A model generated the notes under the pieces. The model was not told the DNA's origin, did not search any database, and saw only the letters and a program-made list of their open reading frames with translations. This document shows, piece after piece, positions 1 through 5,258 of a DNA stretch of 5,438 nucleotides (positions are counted from its first letter, which is position 1; every line of letters starts with the position of its first letter). The stretch comes from Pseudomonadota bacterium (lineage in GTDB: Bacteria; Desulfobacterota; DSM-4660; Desulfatiglandales; B25-G16). The DNA is taken from positions 1 through 5,438 of the forward strand of contig DAOVRY010000085.1 in assembly GCA_030633645.1 (NCBI GenBank). The letters are read 5' to 3'. Both the position numbers and the translations under genes were made by a program.

Positions 1-33
1 AGGTTATACGGTTACGCTGCTGGTTTCGTATGA

Positions 34-73
34 CGTTAACCGTTAACCGTTTCGAGCTGCGCAACCGCAACCG
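34..73. repeat. Short degenerate tandem repeats (7-mer then 6-mer)
   Basis: The heptamer CGTTAAC occurs twice head to tail (34-40, 41-47) and is followed by a partial third copy, CGTTT. After a short spacer the hexamer GCAACC occurs twice (61-66, 67-72). Both units share an AACC core. On the opposite strand this reads as iterated ACGGTTA/CGGTTG units. I recall similar short iterations between genes in environmental proteobacterial genomes, but I cannot search for copies here. No coding or regulatory role is visible. Confidence 0.55.
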
Positions 74-143
74 TTCTACGATCCCAATAATCCTTTGCGC
101 CTTAGTGGTATTACAAAAACTTGACATAAAATTTAAGATCTTG

Positions 144-155
144 GTCTATATAGAC
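144..155. promoter_or_regulatory. Perfect 12-bp palindrome, possible operator
   Basis: GTCTATATAGAC is perfectly self-complementary. Its core, TATATA, coincides with the best -10 candidate of the minus-strand promoter proposed here. That position would suit a dimeric repressor, but no regulator is identified and a 12-bp palindrome can arise by chance. Confidence 0.3.
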
Positions 156-175
156 ACCTAGTGCCAACCATTCAA
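147..175 (-). promoter_or_regulatory. Candidate sigma-70-type promoter reading leftward
   Basis: On the minus strand TTGAAT (170-175) is separated by exactly 17 bases from TATATA (147-152). Each hexamer matches 4 of 6 consensus bases. A transcript would run toward position 1 and beyond the window. The same TATATA also lies 20 bases downstream of a perfect plus-strand TTGACA at 121-126, but that spacing is too long for a normal promoter. Confidence 0.25.
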
Positions 176-202
176 ATTATGCTGGTCTGCAATATTTGGG
201 AG

Positions 203-248
203 CCTGAGTTCGTGGAACTCCGGTTATACCAGTCAGGACTGGGCGGAG
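203..248. other. Two adjacent hairpins with a competing pairing, function unknown
   Basis: The first hairpin pairs GAGTTC (206-211) with GAACTC (215-220) across a 3-base loop. Across one mismatch it extends by CC (203-204) with GG (222-223). The second pairs CCAGT (229-233) with ACTGG (238-242) around a 4-base loop. CTCCG (218-222) can instead pair with CGGAG (244-248), enclosing the second hairpin and excluding the first. No T-tract follows on either strand, so neither is a standard Rho-independent terminator. It lies about 70-115 bases downstream of the PilZ gene's stop on the minus strand. It could be a processing or 3'-end structure, part of a small RNA, or a relic. Confidence 0.35.
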
Positions 249-317
249 GTTGGGCGACGGTCTCGAGTTGTTTGCGCGGATAAAATAGAAGCGGGGCTTG
301 TGAGGAGGGCTGGATCA

Positions 318-818
318 TCAGGGCCACAGAAAGAATCCAAGCTGTTTGTTGGTGAAGTGATCGAGCTTGGAAAATTTTATCCCTATCATAAGGGTATTGC
401 CATTACTTTGCGTGATAATCCTGACAATTTCCCCCTGCACCTTGAGCAGTTCTTTTCGCGGGGGCAGTGAAAACAAAAACGTAAATGAGCTACCTTCTCT
501 AAGGTAATTTTCTGGAAAGTCATGCTTATGGCTTTCGACGCCCAGCCCTTGCTGCGAAATGTCGACAATTGTTGCCTCCCTTGCCCTCTCATCATCAGGC
601 CGATGTATATCGTACGGAGAGTAGTGGACGGGAATTGAAACGGTCTTTCTGTAAAAATTTCTAACATTGATTTTTATCAGGAATTTCTCTTTGCACCGCG
701 GGCATACCACCGTGAAGTCTCCCTGCGGAGGTTTCTCTTTTCTCACCTTACCCTCTGCCCCACAATTCGGGCAGGAGATCCTCATAACTACTGATGGATA
801 GACCGTGGTCACCTTCAT
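318..818 (-). CDS. Zinc-ribbon plus PilZ-domain protein, putative c-di-GMP effector
   Basis: This is a 166-residue cytoplasmic protein with no membrane segment. The N-terminal part carries two cysteine pairs, CPNC (16-19) and CPRC (39-42), as in MJ0042-type zinc ribbons. The rest is a PilZ domain (about 53-166). It has RNFYR (53-57), matching the RxxxR c-di-GMP-binding motif, and DISQQG (86-91), matching [D/N]xSxxG at the usual spacing, so both ligand motifs are intact. PilZ proteins transmit cyclic-di-GMP signals to motility, pilus or exopolysaccharide machinery; the target here is unknown. It starts 6 bases after the upstream zinc-ribbon gene stops, so the two are probably co-transcribed and perhaps translationally coupled. 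The start is uncertain. Neither this ATG nor the ATG 11 codons further in (783-785) has a clear Shine-Dalgarno sequence. The inner start would place the first cysteines at residues 5 and 8, as in the neighbour. Domain assignment is confident; physiological role is inferred. Confidence 0.9.
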   Translation of the reverse strand: MKVTTVYPSVVMRISCPNCGAEGKVRKEKPPQGDFTVVCPRCKEKFLIKINVRNFYRKTVSIPVHYSPYDIHRPDDERAREATIVDISQQGLGVESHKHDFPENYLREGSSFTFLFSLPPRKELLKVQGEIVRIITQSNGNTLMIGIKFSKLDHFTNKQLGFFLWP

Positions 819-824
819 GATTGT

Positions 825-1046
825 CTACCGGATGATTCTATTTTTCCTCTTGATTCCCTGAGGAACAAAGATTATTGATGGAGTTACCCTGTATCCGTAA
901 GGCGTATCAGGATCATATTCCATCCTGATGAATTCATTGTTGCAATGAGGACAGGTAACGACCATCAGGTATTTTGATCGATCAATAACCTTCCACTTCC
1001 ATATGTCTGGGAGCTCGTAATTACATGATTGGCAGCGGTACTTCAT
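825..1046 (-). CDS. Small double-CxxC zinc-ribbon protein
   Basis: This is a 73-residue protein of unknown function. C5-x2-C8 and C32-x2-C35 (CPHC) form a four-cysteine zinc-ribbon knuckle pair. The tail after residue 40 is acidic, then basic (KRKNR at 66-70), which could suit contact with nucleic acid or an acidic partner. There is no signal peptide or membrane segment. A good Shine-Dalgarno sequence, AGGA within AGGAAAG (1050-1056), lies 6 bases before the ATG, so the start is well supported. The PilZ gene begins 6 bases after its stop, indicating an operon of at least two genes. Cysteine spacing resembles the PilZ protein's N-terminal ribbon, so the two may share a fold or partner. The four cysteines, the ribosome site and tight linkage to a recognisable gene support it being real. 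I recognise no named family. Confidence 0.8.
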   Translation of the reverse strand: MKYRCQSCNYELPDIWKWKVIDRSKYLMVVTCPHCNNEFIRMEYDPDTPYGYRVTPSIIFVPQGIKRKNRIIR

Positions 1047-1092
1047 AATCTTTCCTGCAATCTCGAACGTAAACTAGAAGACAGCTGAAACA

Positions 1093-1296
1093 GTGTTTAC
1101 CACCGGTAACAATGCAGAGGCGGTACCTGACGCTGATAAATTCTCCAGTGAGAGTATCCTCTTTGAAGGTTCTATCGCAAGGGCCTCAGAAGATCTTGGT
1201 GCTCGAGTCAATAACTATATGCTAATGAGTGAGTTTCTTTCAAGCAAAAAATGGATTGAGCGGCTGGTGAATTGGAAGGATATCGGGCATCTGTAA
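1093..1296 (+). CDS. Doubtful short plus-strand reading frame, possibly a gene relic
   Basis: A 67-codon frame opens with GTG and stands alone on the plus strand between two minus-strand genes. Its translation is mixed and not repetitive: acidic and Ser/Ala-rich in the first half, with a likely helix near the end (KKWIERLVNW). I recognise no family. No convincing Shine-Dalgarno sequence precedes the GTG, and the frame extends upstream only to a TAG at 1075-1077. After the TAA the same frame stays open for 24 more codons (1297-1368), with a charged, helix-like translation ending at TGA 1369-1371. This could be a small gene, the decayed tail of a larger gene with an in-frame stop, or chance. 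The charged tail resembles coding sequence more than noise, but such an open stretch is not statistically remarkable. Confidence 0.25.
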   Translation: MFTTGNNAEAVPDADKFSSESILFEGSIARASEDLGARVNNYMLMSEFLSSKKWIERLVNWKDIGHL

Positions 1297-1363
1297 TCTT
1301 ACACTGATCTAGCTGAACGGTTGCTCGATAGGTCAGAGAAGAAAGCAGACGCGCTCAGTGGAA

Positions 1364-3667
1364 TTATCTGAGACATACCTTCCTGACCTGTTGAAGATCG
1401 GTCAGTCCCAGTAATACCTTTCTGATTCCGTCCTGCATGAGGGTGGTCATTCCGTCTCTGATGCCTTGGTCTCTCAATACCTCCACTGGAGCCTTGCTCT
1501 GAATGAGTGACTTCATTTTATCTGTGGCTTCGAGCAGTTCTATGATACTTGTTCTTCCCTTGTAGCCGGTGTTACTACATTGGTCGCATCCATGCGCTCG
1601 ATAGAGGGTCAGGTCATCCCGATACGGAAATCCGAGAGCATCGAAATCACCAGTATAACTTCTTACAAGACCATCGTATTCTTGGCGGCTGGGGTGGTAG
1701 GGCTCTTTACAATCATTGCACAGGGTCCTTACGAGCCGTTGGCCTAGAATGCCTATTAGTGCATCGGAAAAATTGAAGGGATCCATACCAATGTCCAGGA
1801 GTCTGATGATGGTTTCTGGGGCACTGTTTGTATGGAGTGTGGTAAGTACCAGATGACCAGTTAGTGACGCCTCAATAGCTATTGCGGCGGTCTCATGGTC
1901 CCGTATTTCCCCAACCATAATGACATCCGGGTCGGCTCTCAGGAAGGCACGCATGGCAGCAGCAAAATCAAAGCCTATCTTAGGTAGTACCTGCACCTGC
2001 CGCAGGCCCCGCTGGGTGATTTCAACAGGATCTTCGGCTGTCCAGATTTTAGTCTCGGGCCTGTTGACATAGCCCAGAGCAGCATGAAGTGTTGTGGTCT
2101 TGCCGCTCCCGGTAGGGCCAACAACCAGAATGATGCCATAGGCTTTTTGGAGCATGGTCAGGAAGAGGTCATAGTCTCTTTTATTCATGCCTATTTCGTC
2201 TAAGGGCATGGTTTTGCCAGTTGAGAGGAGTCGCAGCACCACGTCTTCTTCTCTACCTGCCGTGGGGATGGTGGCTACCCGCAGCTCGATATCCAGTGGT
2301 GAAAATTTCTTTAAGCTTATTTTACCGTCCTGCGGTTTTCTCCGCTCAGTTATGTCCAGGTCAGCCATGATTTTTACCCTGGAAACAATGGCCTTTTTGT
2401 AATTGTAAGGAATGGTTTGGTAGAGCTGGCAGTTTCCGTCAATTCTGAATCTGATCTCTGCGCCTGCTTTGCCCGGATAAGGTTCTATGTGAATATCCGA
2501 ACAGTTTTTAGTATAGGCATCCTTTATGATCTTGTTGACAAGCTGAACGATAGTGTTGTCATTTTCAGTAAGGAGATCGGCGCTGTCTCCCGGTTCATCC
2601 GTATCTGGCGTTTCCAGTTTTCCGAGAAGTTCATCGATTGATCCCTCCTCATGTTCAGGAGGGGTTCCGTAGAAGTAGTCCAGAAACTGGATGATGTCTT
2701 CTTTCAGACCAACGGCAAGCTCGTAATGTTCTGCCGGGATCAGTGATTTTATGCTATCGATTTTGTCCAACTGTTGGGGGTCATCTACGAGTATCTTGAC
2801 CGTGCCGTTTTCTCTGGCTAGGGGCACCCAGAGATTGCTCCTCAGATAAACCGGCTTCAGTTTTGATAAGAGGTCTTGCGGGATAGGGTAATTGGGGTCG
2901 AAAGGGATGTACTGGCAATTGTAGTAATCGGCAAGGGATCGTCCGACCTCCTCTTTTTTGGCCTTCCTTTCGTTGATAATGATGGATTCAATGGTGGAGC
3001 CTCTGGTTCGGGCCATCTCGATGGCCTTTTCCAGTTCTTTTTCGGTAATGATATGATTCCTGAGCAAGTAATCAAACTTGGTCTGTTTCGCTCTCCTTTT
3101 GGAAAGTTTGTTTTGATTGTAAAAGGCGATTCCCAAGATCTTGGCCATTTCCACAGCAGAATTTTGGTCTTCTATGGTGAAACGATCCCCATGTTTCTTG
3201 TTAATGAGCTGGAACACACCGATAACATACTTTTTGAAAAAGATAGGAACGCTTAGTATCTGTCGCGTGACATAATGGTAATTTTCATCCCAGCTCTTGT
3301 CAAAGGAGATATCCTTATTGATCATGGCCAATTCGTGCCGATCATAGGCATTGGCAATGTTGGTTATTTGGGCAGTGTTGGCGGTGTACCCCGCAATGCT
3401 GTTATTATTGATAGCGACTCGGATTTCCTTGGGGATATCCCCAACCTTAAACCGAGAGAAGATTTCCTTTGTTTTTCCATCCACCACATAAATGGTGATC
3501 CGATCGGCATCAAACAAACTCAGGATGCTATCTTTAAGGTTGATCAAGATTTCATCGATATCCTTGGCTGCATGAACCTGATTGGCAATATCATGAAGGG
3601 CCTTGTAATAAAGCAATCTCTGTTTTTCTTTGTTGGGGTCCTCTTGTACTTTTAGGACCTGCGTCAT
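1364..3667 (-). CDS. GAF-domain GspE/PilB-family assembly ATPase
   Basis: This 767-residue cytoplasmic ATPase should drive type IV pilus extension or type II secretion by acting as a hexamer on an inner-membrane platform protein. Domains in order (numbered from the chosen ATG): a GAF domain (about 18-187); a GspE_N/MshEN-like domain (about 196-335); an acidic linker (about 336-372); and the ATPase (about 373-767). Visible catalytic elements are SDIHIEP (390-396), Walker A GPTGSGKT (517-524), the Asp box TAEDPVEI (543-550), Walker B DVIMVGEIRD (581-590) with catalytic Glu587, and the His box GHLVLTTLH (604-612). A zinc site is formed by C650-x2-C653 and C694-x2-C697. The full catalytic set suggests an active enzyme. 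Retraction ATPases (PilT type) lack the long N-terminus and the zinc cysteines, so an extension or secretion role fits better. The start chosen has AGGGG 7 bases upstream. A GTG 10 codons earlier (3695-3697) would give 777 residues but has AGG directly abutting it. No pilin, platform or secretin gene is nearby, so pilus versus secretion cannot be decided. Confidence 0.95.
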   Translation of the reverse strand: MTQVLKVQEDPNKEKQRLLYYKALHDIANQVHAAKDIDEILINLKDSILSLFDADRITIYVVDGKTKEIFSRFKVGDIPKEIRVAINNNSIAGYTANTAQITNIANAYDRHELAMINKDISFDKSWDENYHYVTRQILSVPIFFKKYVIGVFQLINKKHGDRFTIEDQNSAVEMAKILGIAFYNQNKLSKRRAKQTKFDYLLRNHIITEKELEKAIEMARTRGSTIESIIINERKAKKEEVGRSLADYYNCQYIPFDPNYPIPQDLLSKLKPVYLRSNLWVPLARENGTVKILVDDPQQLDKIDSIKSLIPAEHYELAVGLKEDIIQFLDYFYGTPPEHEEGSIDELLGKLETPDTDEPGDSADLLTENDNTIVQLVNKIIKDAYTKNCSDIHIEPYPGKAGAEIRFRIDGNCQLYQTIPYNYKKAIVSRVKIMADLDITERRKPQDGKISLKKFSPLDIELRVATIPTAGREEDVVLRLLSTGKTMPLDEIGMNKRDYDLFLTMLQKAYGIILVVGPTGSGKTTTLHAALGYVNRPETKIWTAEDPVEITQRGLRQVQVLPKIGFDFAAAMRAFLRADPDVIMVGEIRDHETAAIAIEASLTGHLVLTTLHTNSAPETIIRLLDIGMDPFNFSDALIGILGQRLVRTLCNDCKEPYHPSRQEYDGLVRSYTGDFDALGFPYRDDLTLYRAHGCDQCSNTGYKGRTSIIELLEATDKMKSLIQSKAPVEVLRDQGIRDGMTTLMQDGIRKVLLGLTDLQQVRKVCLR

Positions 3668-3674
3668 GCCGTTA

Positions 3675-3679
3675 CCCCT
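3675..3679 (-). promoter_or_regulatory. Shine-Dalgarno sequence fixing the ATPase start
   Basis: AGGGG on the minus strand is 7 bases upstream of the ATG at 3665-3667. It decides in favour of this start over the GTG at 3695-3697. Confidence 0.7.
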
Positions 3680-3755
3680 GCTAGGTGCTTTCTTCACCCT
3701 TATCGGTTTGCTCCAATTAACATTTTAGAAGGAAATCTTACTTCTTTCTTCCTAT

Positions 3756-3784
3756 AATATGACATATGACTGAGAAGAAATCAA
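3756..3784 (-). promoter_or_regulatory. Alternative promoter candidate for the ATPase gene
   Basis: TTGATT (3779-3784) and CATATT (3756-3761) on the minus strand are 17 bases apart, and each matches 4 of 6 sigma-70 consensus bases. The surrounding DNA is AT-rich. A plus-strand TATAAT (3753-3758) overlaps it but has no matching -35 and no gene downstream on that strand. Confidence 0.2.
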
Positions 3785-3798
3785 ACGTTAAGGAAGGA

Positions 3799-3827
3799 AT
3801 ACTGGTAAATTAGCAGAGGTGTGTCAA
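3799..3827 (-). promoter_or_regulatory. Candidate promoter for the ATPase gene
   Basis: On the minus strand a perfect TTGACA (3822-3827) is followed after 17 bases by CAGTAT (3799-3804), a weak -10 with 3 of 6 matches. Transcription would begin near 3790, giving an untranslated leader of roughly 125 bases. It lies between the tatC stop and the ATPase start, implying the ATPase gene need not depend on the Tat transcript. I saw no sigma-54-type element in this gap. Confidence 0.3.
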
Positions 3828-3883
3828 TCTGAGCTCATAGCAGGTTGCCTGTGTTCTTCTAACAACCGGTAGTTTCTTAGCAA

Positions 3884-4630
3884 TCAAGATCCTGCCGAAT
3901 GAGAATCTTTCTCCCTTTTTCGATAGACTCCTCTGCTAATGAAGATGCTGACCTCATAAAGAATAATGATAGGCAGTGCCATCATTAATTGGGTAGCAAC
4001 ATCCGGAGGGGTTAGGATTGCAGACAAGATAAATGAGCCCAGGATGGCAAACTTGCGGTATTTTTTCATCGACTCTGGGGTGATGAGGCCGATCTTGGTC
4101 AAGAAGAGCACGGCAACAGGCATCTCAAAGACCACACCAAATGCCAAAAGCAGCCTGACGGCAAATGAGAAATACTGCTTTACAGACGGGAGGGCCTGGA
4201 TGTCTTCAGTTGCAAGACCTATAAAAAACTTAAAACCATAAGGAAAAACAACAAGGTACCCAAACAAAGAGCCGACAACAAAGAGGATGGTGGAAAACAA
4301 GACAAAAGGGACAAAATATCGTTTTTCTTTCCGGTAAAGGCCAGGTGCCACAAACATCCAGATCTCATAGAAGATGACAGGTACAGCCAAGATAATACCA
4401 GCAATGAGGGCTACCTTGATATAGGCGATAAACATCTCAGGCAGACTGGTAAAGATGAGTGTGCTCTCAGCAGGAAGAACTTTCATTAGGGGCAGAGTGA
4501 GAATAGAGAACAGCTGCTTGGAAAAGATATAGGAAATAACAAACCCGGCGCCTACAGCTATTGCACAAACGAGTAGTCTTTTTCTGAGCTCCTCTAAATG
4601 GGCCAAGAATGGCTGTGTTTTATTGTTCAT
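3884..4630 (-). CDS. tatC: Sec-independent protein translocase subunit TatC
   Basis: TatC is the membrane receptor of the twin-arginine pathway. It binds the signal peptides of folded, often cofactor-bearing proteins and recruits TatA-type subunits to move them across the inner membrane. The 248-residue length is normal for the family. Six hydrophobic segments are evident. Family signatures include HLEELRKR (11-18) at the cytoplasmic N-terminus, YEIWMFVAPGL (88-98), FGVVFEMPV (164-172) with the conserved membrane glutamate at 169, and TPPD (207-210). The C-terminal tail is short and charged. The chosen ATG (4628-4630) gives the usual TatC N-terminus. It overlaps the end of tatA by 11 bases, with GGAG 10 bases upstream, so translation is probably coupled to tatA. 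A GTG at 4670-4672 in the same frame would add 14 basic residues encoded inside tatA and is unlikely. Confidence 0.96.
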   Translation of the reverse strand: MNNKTQPFLAHLEELRKRLLVCAIAVGAGFVISYIFSKQLFSILTLPLMKVLPAESTLIFTSLPEMFIAYIKVALIAGIILAVPVIFYEIWMFVAPGLYRKEKRYFVPFVLFSTILFVVGSLFGYLVVFPYGFKFFIGLATEDIQALPSVKQYFSFAVRLLLAFGVVFEMPVAVLFLTKIGLITPESMKKYRKFAILGSFILSAILTPPDVATQLMMALPIIILYEVSIFISRGVYRKREKDSHSAGS

Positions 4631-4952
4631 CCTCTTTTTTCTCCGTAACCTTATCGCTGCTTTCCTCTTCACTGGTTTCCGATGTTGCCGGTTCTTTGGG
4701 TTTTGTTTCCTCCTCTGTTTCGGCTACATCTAATAGCCCGCTCACAGAGTCGGCCAAATCCTCCTGCACCCCTTTCAGTTCGTCCCCAACATCGCCCATA
4801 TCAATATTTGCCTTTAACCGGTCGGTTGTTTTTCTGAACTCGGCTAAGCCCTTGCCGAGGGCTTTGGCCAAGTCAGGCAACTTCTTTGGTCCGATAATAA
4901 CCAAGGCAATCACAAAGATAATGATCAATTCAGGCATGCCTATGCCGAACAT
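4620..4952 (-). CDS. tatA: Twin-arginine translocase subunit TatA/TatB family
   Basis: This 110-residue single-span protein forms or nucleates the Tat pore with TatC. The N-terminus holds one hydrophobic segment (about 6-20), then the Gly-Pro hinge (21-22) and the amphipathic helix KKLPDLAKALGKG (23-35) continuing to about 48. The C-terminal half (51-110) is a very acidic, Glu/Lys/Thr/Ser-rich tail expected to be disordered. Glu8 within the membrane segment, and Ile rather than Phe before the Gly-Pro hinge, are features more usual in TatB. The KKLPDLAKALGK helix and overall length fit TatA as well. With no second copy here it may serve both roles, as in minimal TatAC systems. AGGAG (4960-4964) lies 7 bases before the ATG, so the start is secure. 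tatC follows with an 11-base overlap. Confidence 0.93.
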   Translation of the reverse strand: MFGIGMPELIIIFVIALVIIGPKKLPDLAKALGKGLAEFRKTTDRLKANIDMGDVGDELKGVQEDLADSVSGLLDVAETEEETKPKEPATSETSEEESSDKVTEKKEDEQ

Positions 4953-4959
4953 AAGTGGT

Positions 4960-4964
4960 CTCCT
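4960..4964 (-). promoter_or_regulatory. Strong Shine-Dalgarno sequence of tatA
   Basis: AGGAG on the minus strand stands 7 bases from the tatA ATG. It lies within the 14-base gap after the upstream 56-codon frame, which ends at 4967. Confidence 0.7.
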
Positions 4965-4966
4965 GT

Positions 4967-5137
4967 TTAAAGTCCGCTGATAATTATCTCCTCCCCCAAG
5001 AGCAAAGGTGCGCCGAGCCTCCCGAAGAATCTCAGATCATTTCCCACCTCTTCAATGACAGAGAATAGATCATGGATTGAGCTGGAGACTGTTAACCCCC
5101 TGATTGGAGATGTAACCTTTACCTGTTTAGTGAGCAT
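4967..5137 (-). CDS. Putative small protein directly upstream of tatA
   Basis: A 56-codon frame opens at ATG 5135-5137 and ends at TAA 4967-4969, 14 bases before tatA. The predicted protein has regularly spaced hydrophobic residues and a compact C-terminus (FFGRLGAPLLLGEEIIISGL at 37-56), with no transmembrane segment or cysteine. The translation reads like a folded-protein fragment, and codon choice (AGG, GGG, CTC, GAG) resembles the neighbours. I recognise no family. Only a weak GAG-containing ribosome site precedes the ATG. It may be a genuine small gene in the tat operon, or the C-terminal remnant of a larger gene whose upstream part is lost or frameshifted. It could also be chance, since the length alone is not significant. 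Confidence 0.45.
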   Translation of the reverse strand: MLTKQVKVTSPIRGLTVSSSIHDLFSVIEEVGNDLRFFGRLGAPLLLGEEIIISGL

Positions 5138-5250
5138 GTATTCTCAGGTAGTAAACAAGGCCAATGGTCGTCCTGCGAAGTCAAACGCTCGATTTCACAG
5201 GTACAGGAGAAGTTCTCCTTGACCTCTTTAGAACGTGAATGACTACTCAC
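5119..5250 (-). CDS. Very doubtful 43-codon cysteine-containing frame
   Basis: A GTG-initiated frame codes for 43 residues with four cysteines (C16, C18, C32, C39) and ends by overlapping the start of the 56-codon frame by 19 bases. It lies in the same frame as the truncated cysteine-motif gene to its right, but two stop codons (5320-5322 and 5257-5259) separate them. No Shine-Dalgarno sequence is seen. It could be decayed coding sequence or chance, and is listed because the flanking DNA is otherwise unexplained. Confidence 0.12.
   Translation of the reverse strand: MSSHSRSKEVKENFSCTCEIERLTSQDDHWPCLLPENTCSLNR
5205..5219. promoter_or_regulatory. Near-palindromic inverted repeat
   Basis: AGGAGA and TCTCCT form an inverted repeat around a 3-base centre. 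There is no T-tract on the minus strand after it, so it is not a classic terminator for the leftward genes. It could be a small operator or hairpin in the tat upstream region, or chance. Confidence 0.2.
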
Positions 5251-5258
5251 TAGTTTTC

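Larger units (their letters stand above)
1..317. other. Gene-poor left end
   Basis: No convincing coding sequence is seen in these 317 bases. The stretch holds the short tandem repeats, the palindromic promoter-like element and the paired hairpins listed separately. A minus-strand frame opens at an ATG at 125-127 and stays open to the window edge (about 42 codons). It runs through the repeats, has no Shine-Dalgarno sequence and a low-complexity Arg/Thr-rich translation, so I do not annotate it as a gene. Confidence 0.6.

Noticed and set aside
1..127. Minus-strand frame from an ATG at 125-127, open to the left edge
   Set aside because: It runs through tandem repeats, has no Shine-Dalgarno sequence, and its Arg/Thr-rich translation looks like translated repeat DNA.
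140..170. Minus-strand TTGGCAC as a sigma-54 -24 element
   Set aside because: The required GC-containing -12 element is absent at the correct spacing, where GTCTA is found instead.
386..667. Second minus-strand frame within the PilZ gene
   Set aside because: It is wholly inside the PilZ coding region in another frame, and the PilZ frame has clear family motifs.
2876..3655. Two 126-codon plus-strand frames opposite the ATPase gene
   Set aside because: They are antisense shadows of the GAF and GspE_N coding region, with no independent ribosome sites or recognisable domains.
3695..3697. GTG as start of the ATPase (777 residues)
   Set aside because: The AGG upstream abuts the codon directly, whereas the ATG 10 codons later has AGGGG at 7 bases.
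3840..3883. Rho-independent terminator after tatC
   Set aside because: Only a weak 5-bp stem with a long loop (GGTTG/CAACC) and no T-tract is visible.
4670..4672. GTG as start of TatC (262 residues)
   Set aside because: It lies within tatA and would add a basic extension not typical of TatC; the ATG at 4628-4630 gives the normal N-terminus.
4609..4980. 123-codon plus-strand frame opposite tatA
   Set aside because: It is a Ser/Val-rich mirror of the acidic TatA tail, a typical antisense artefact.
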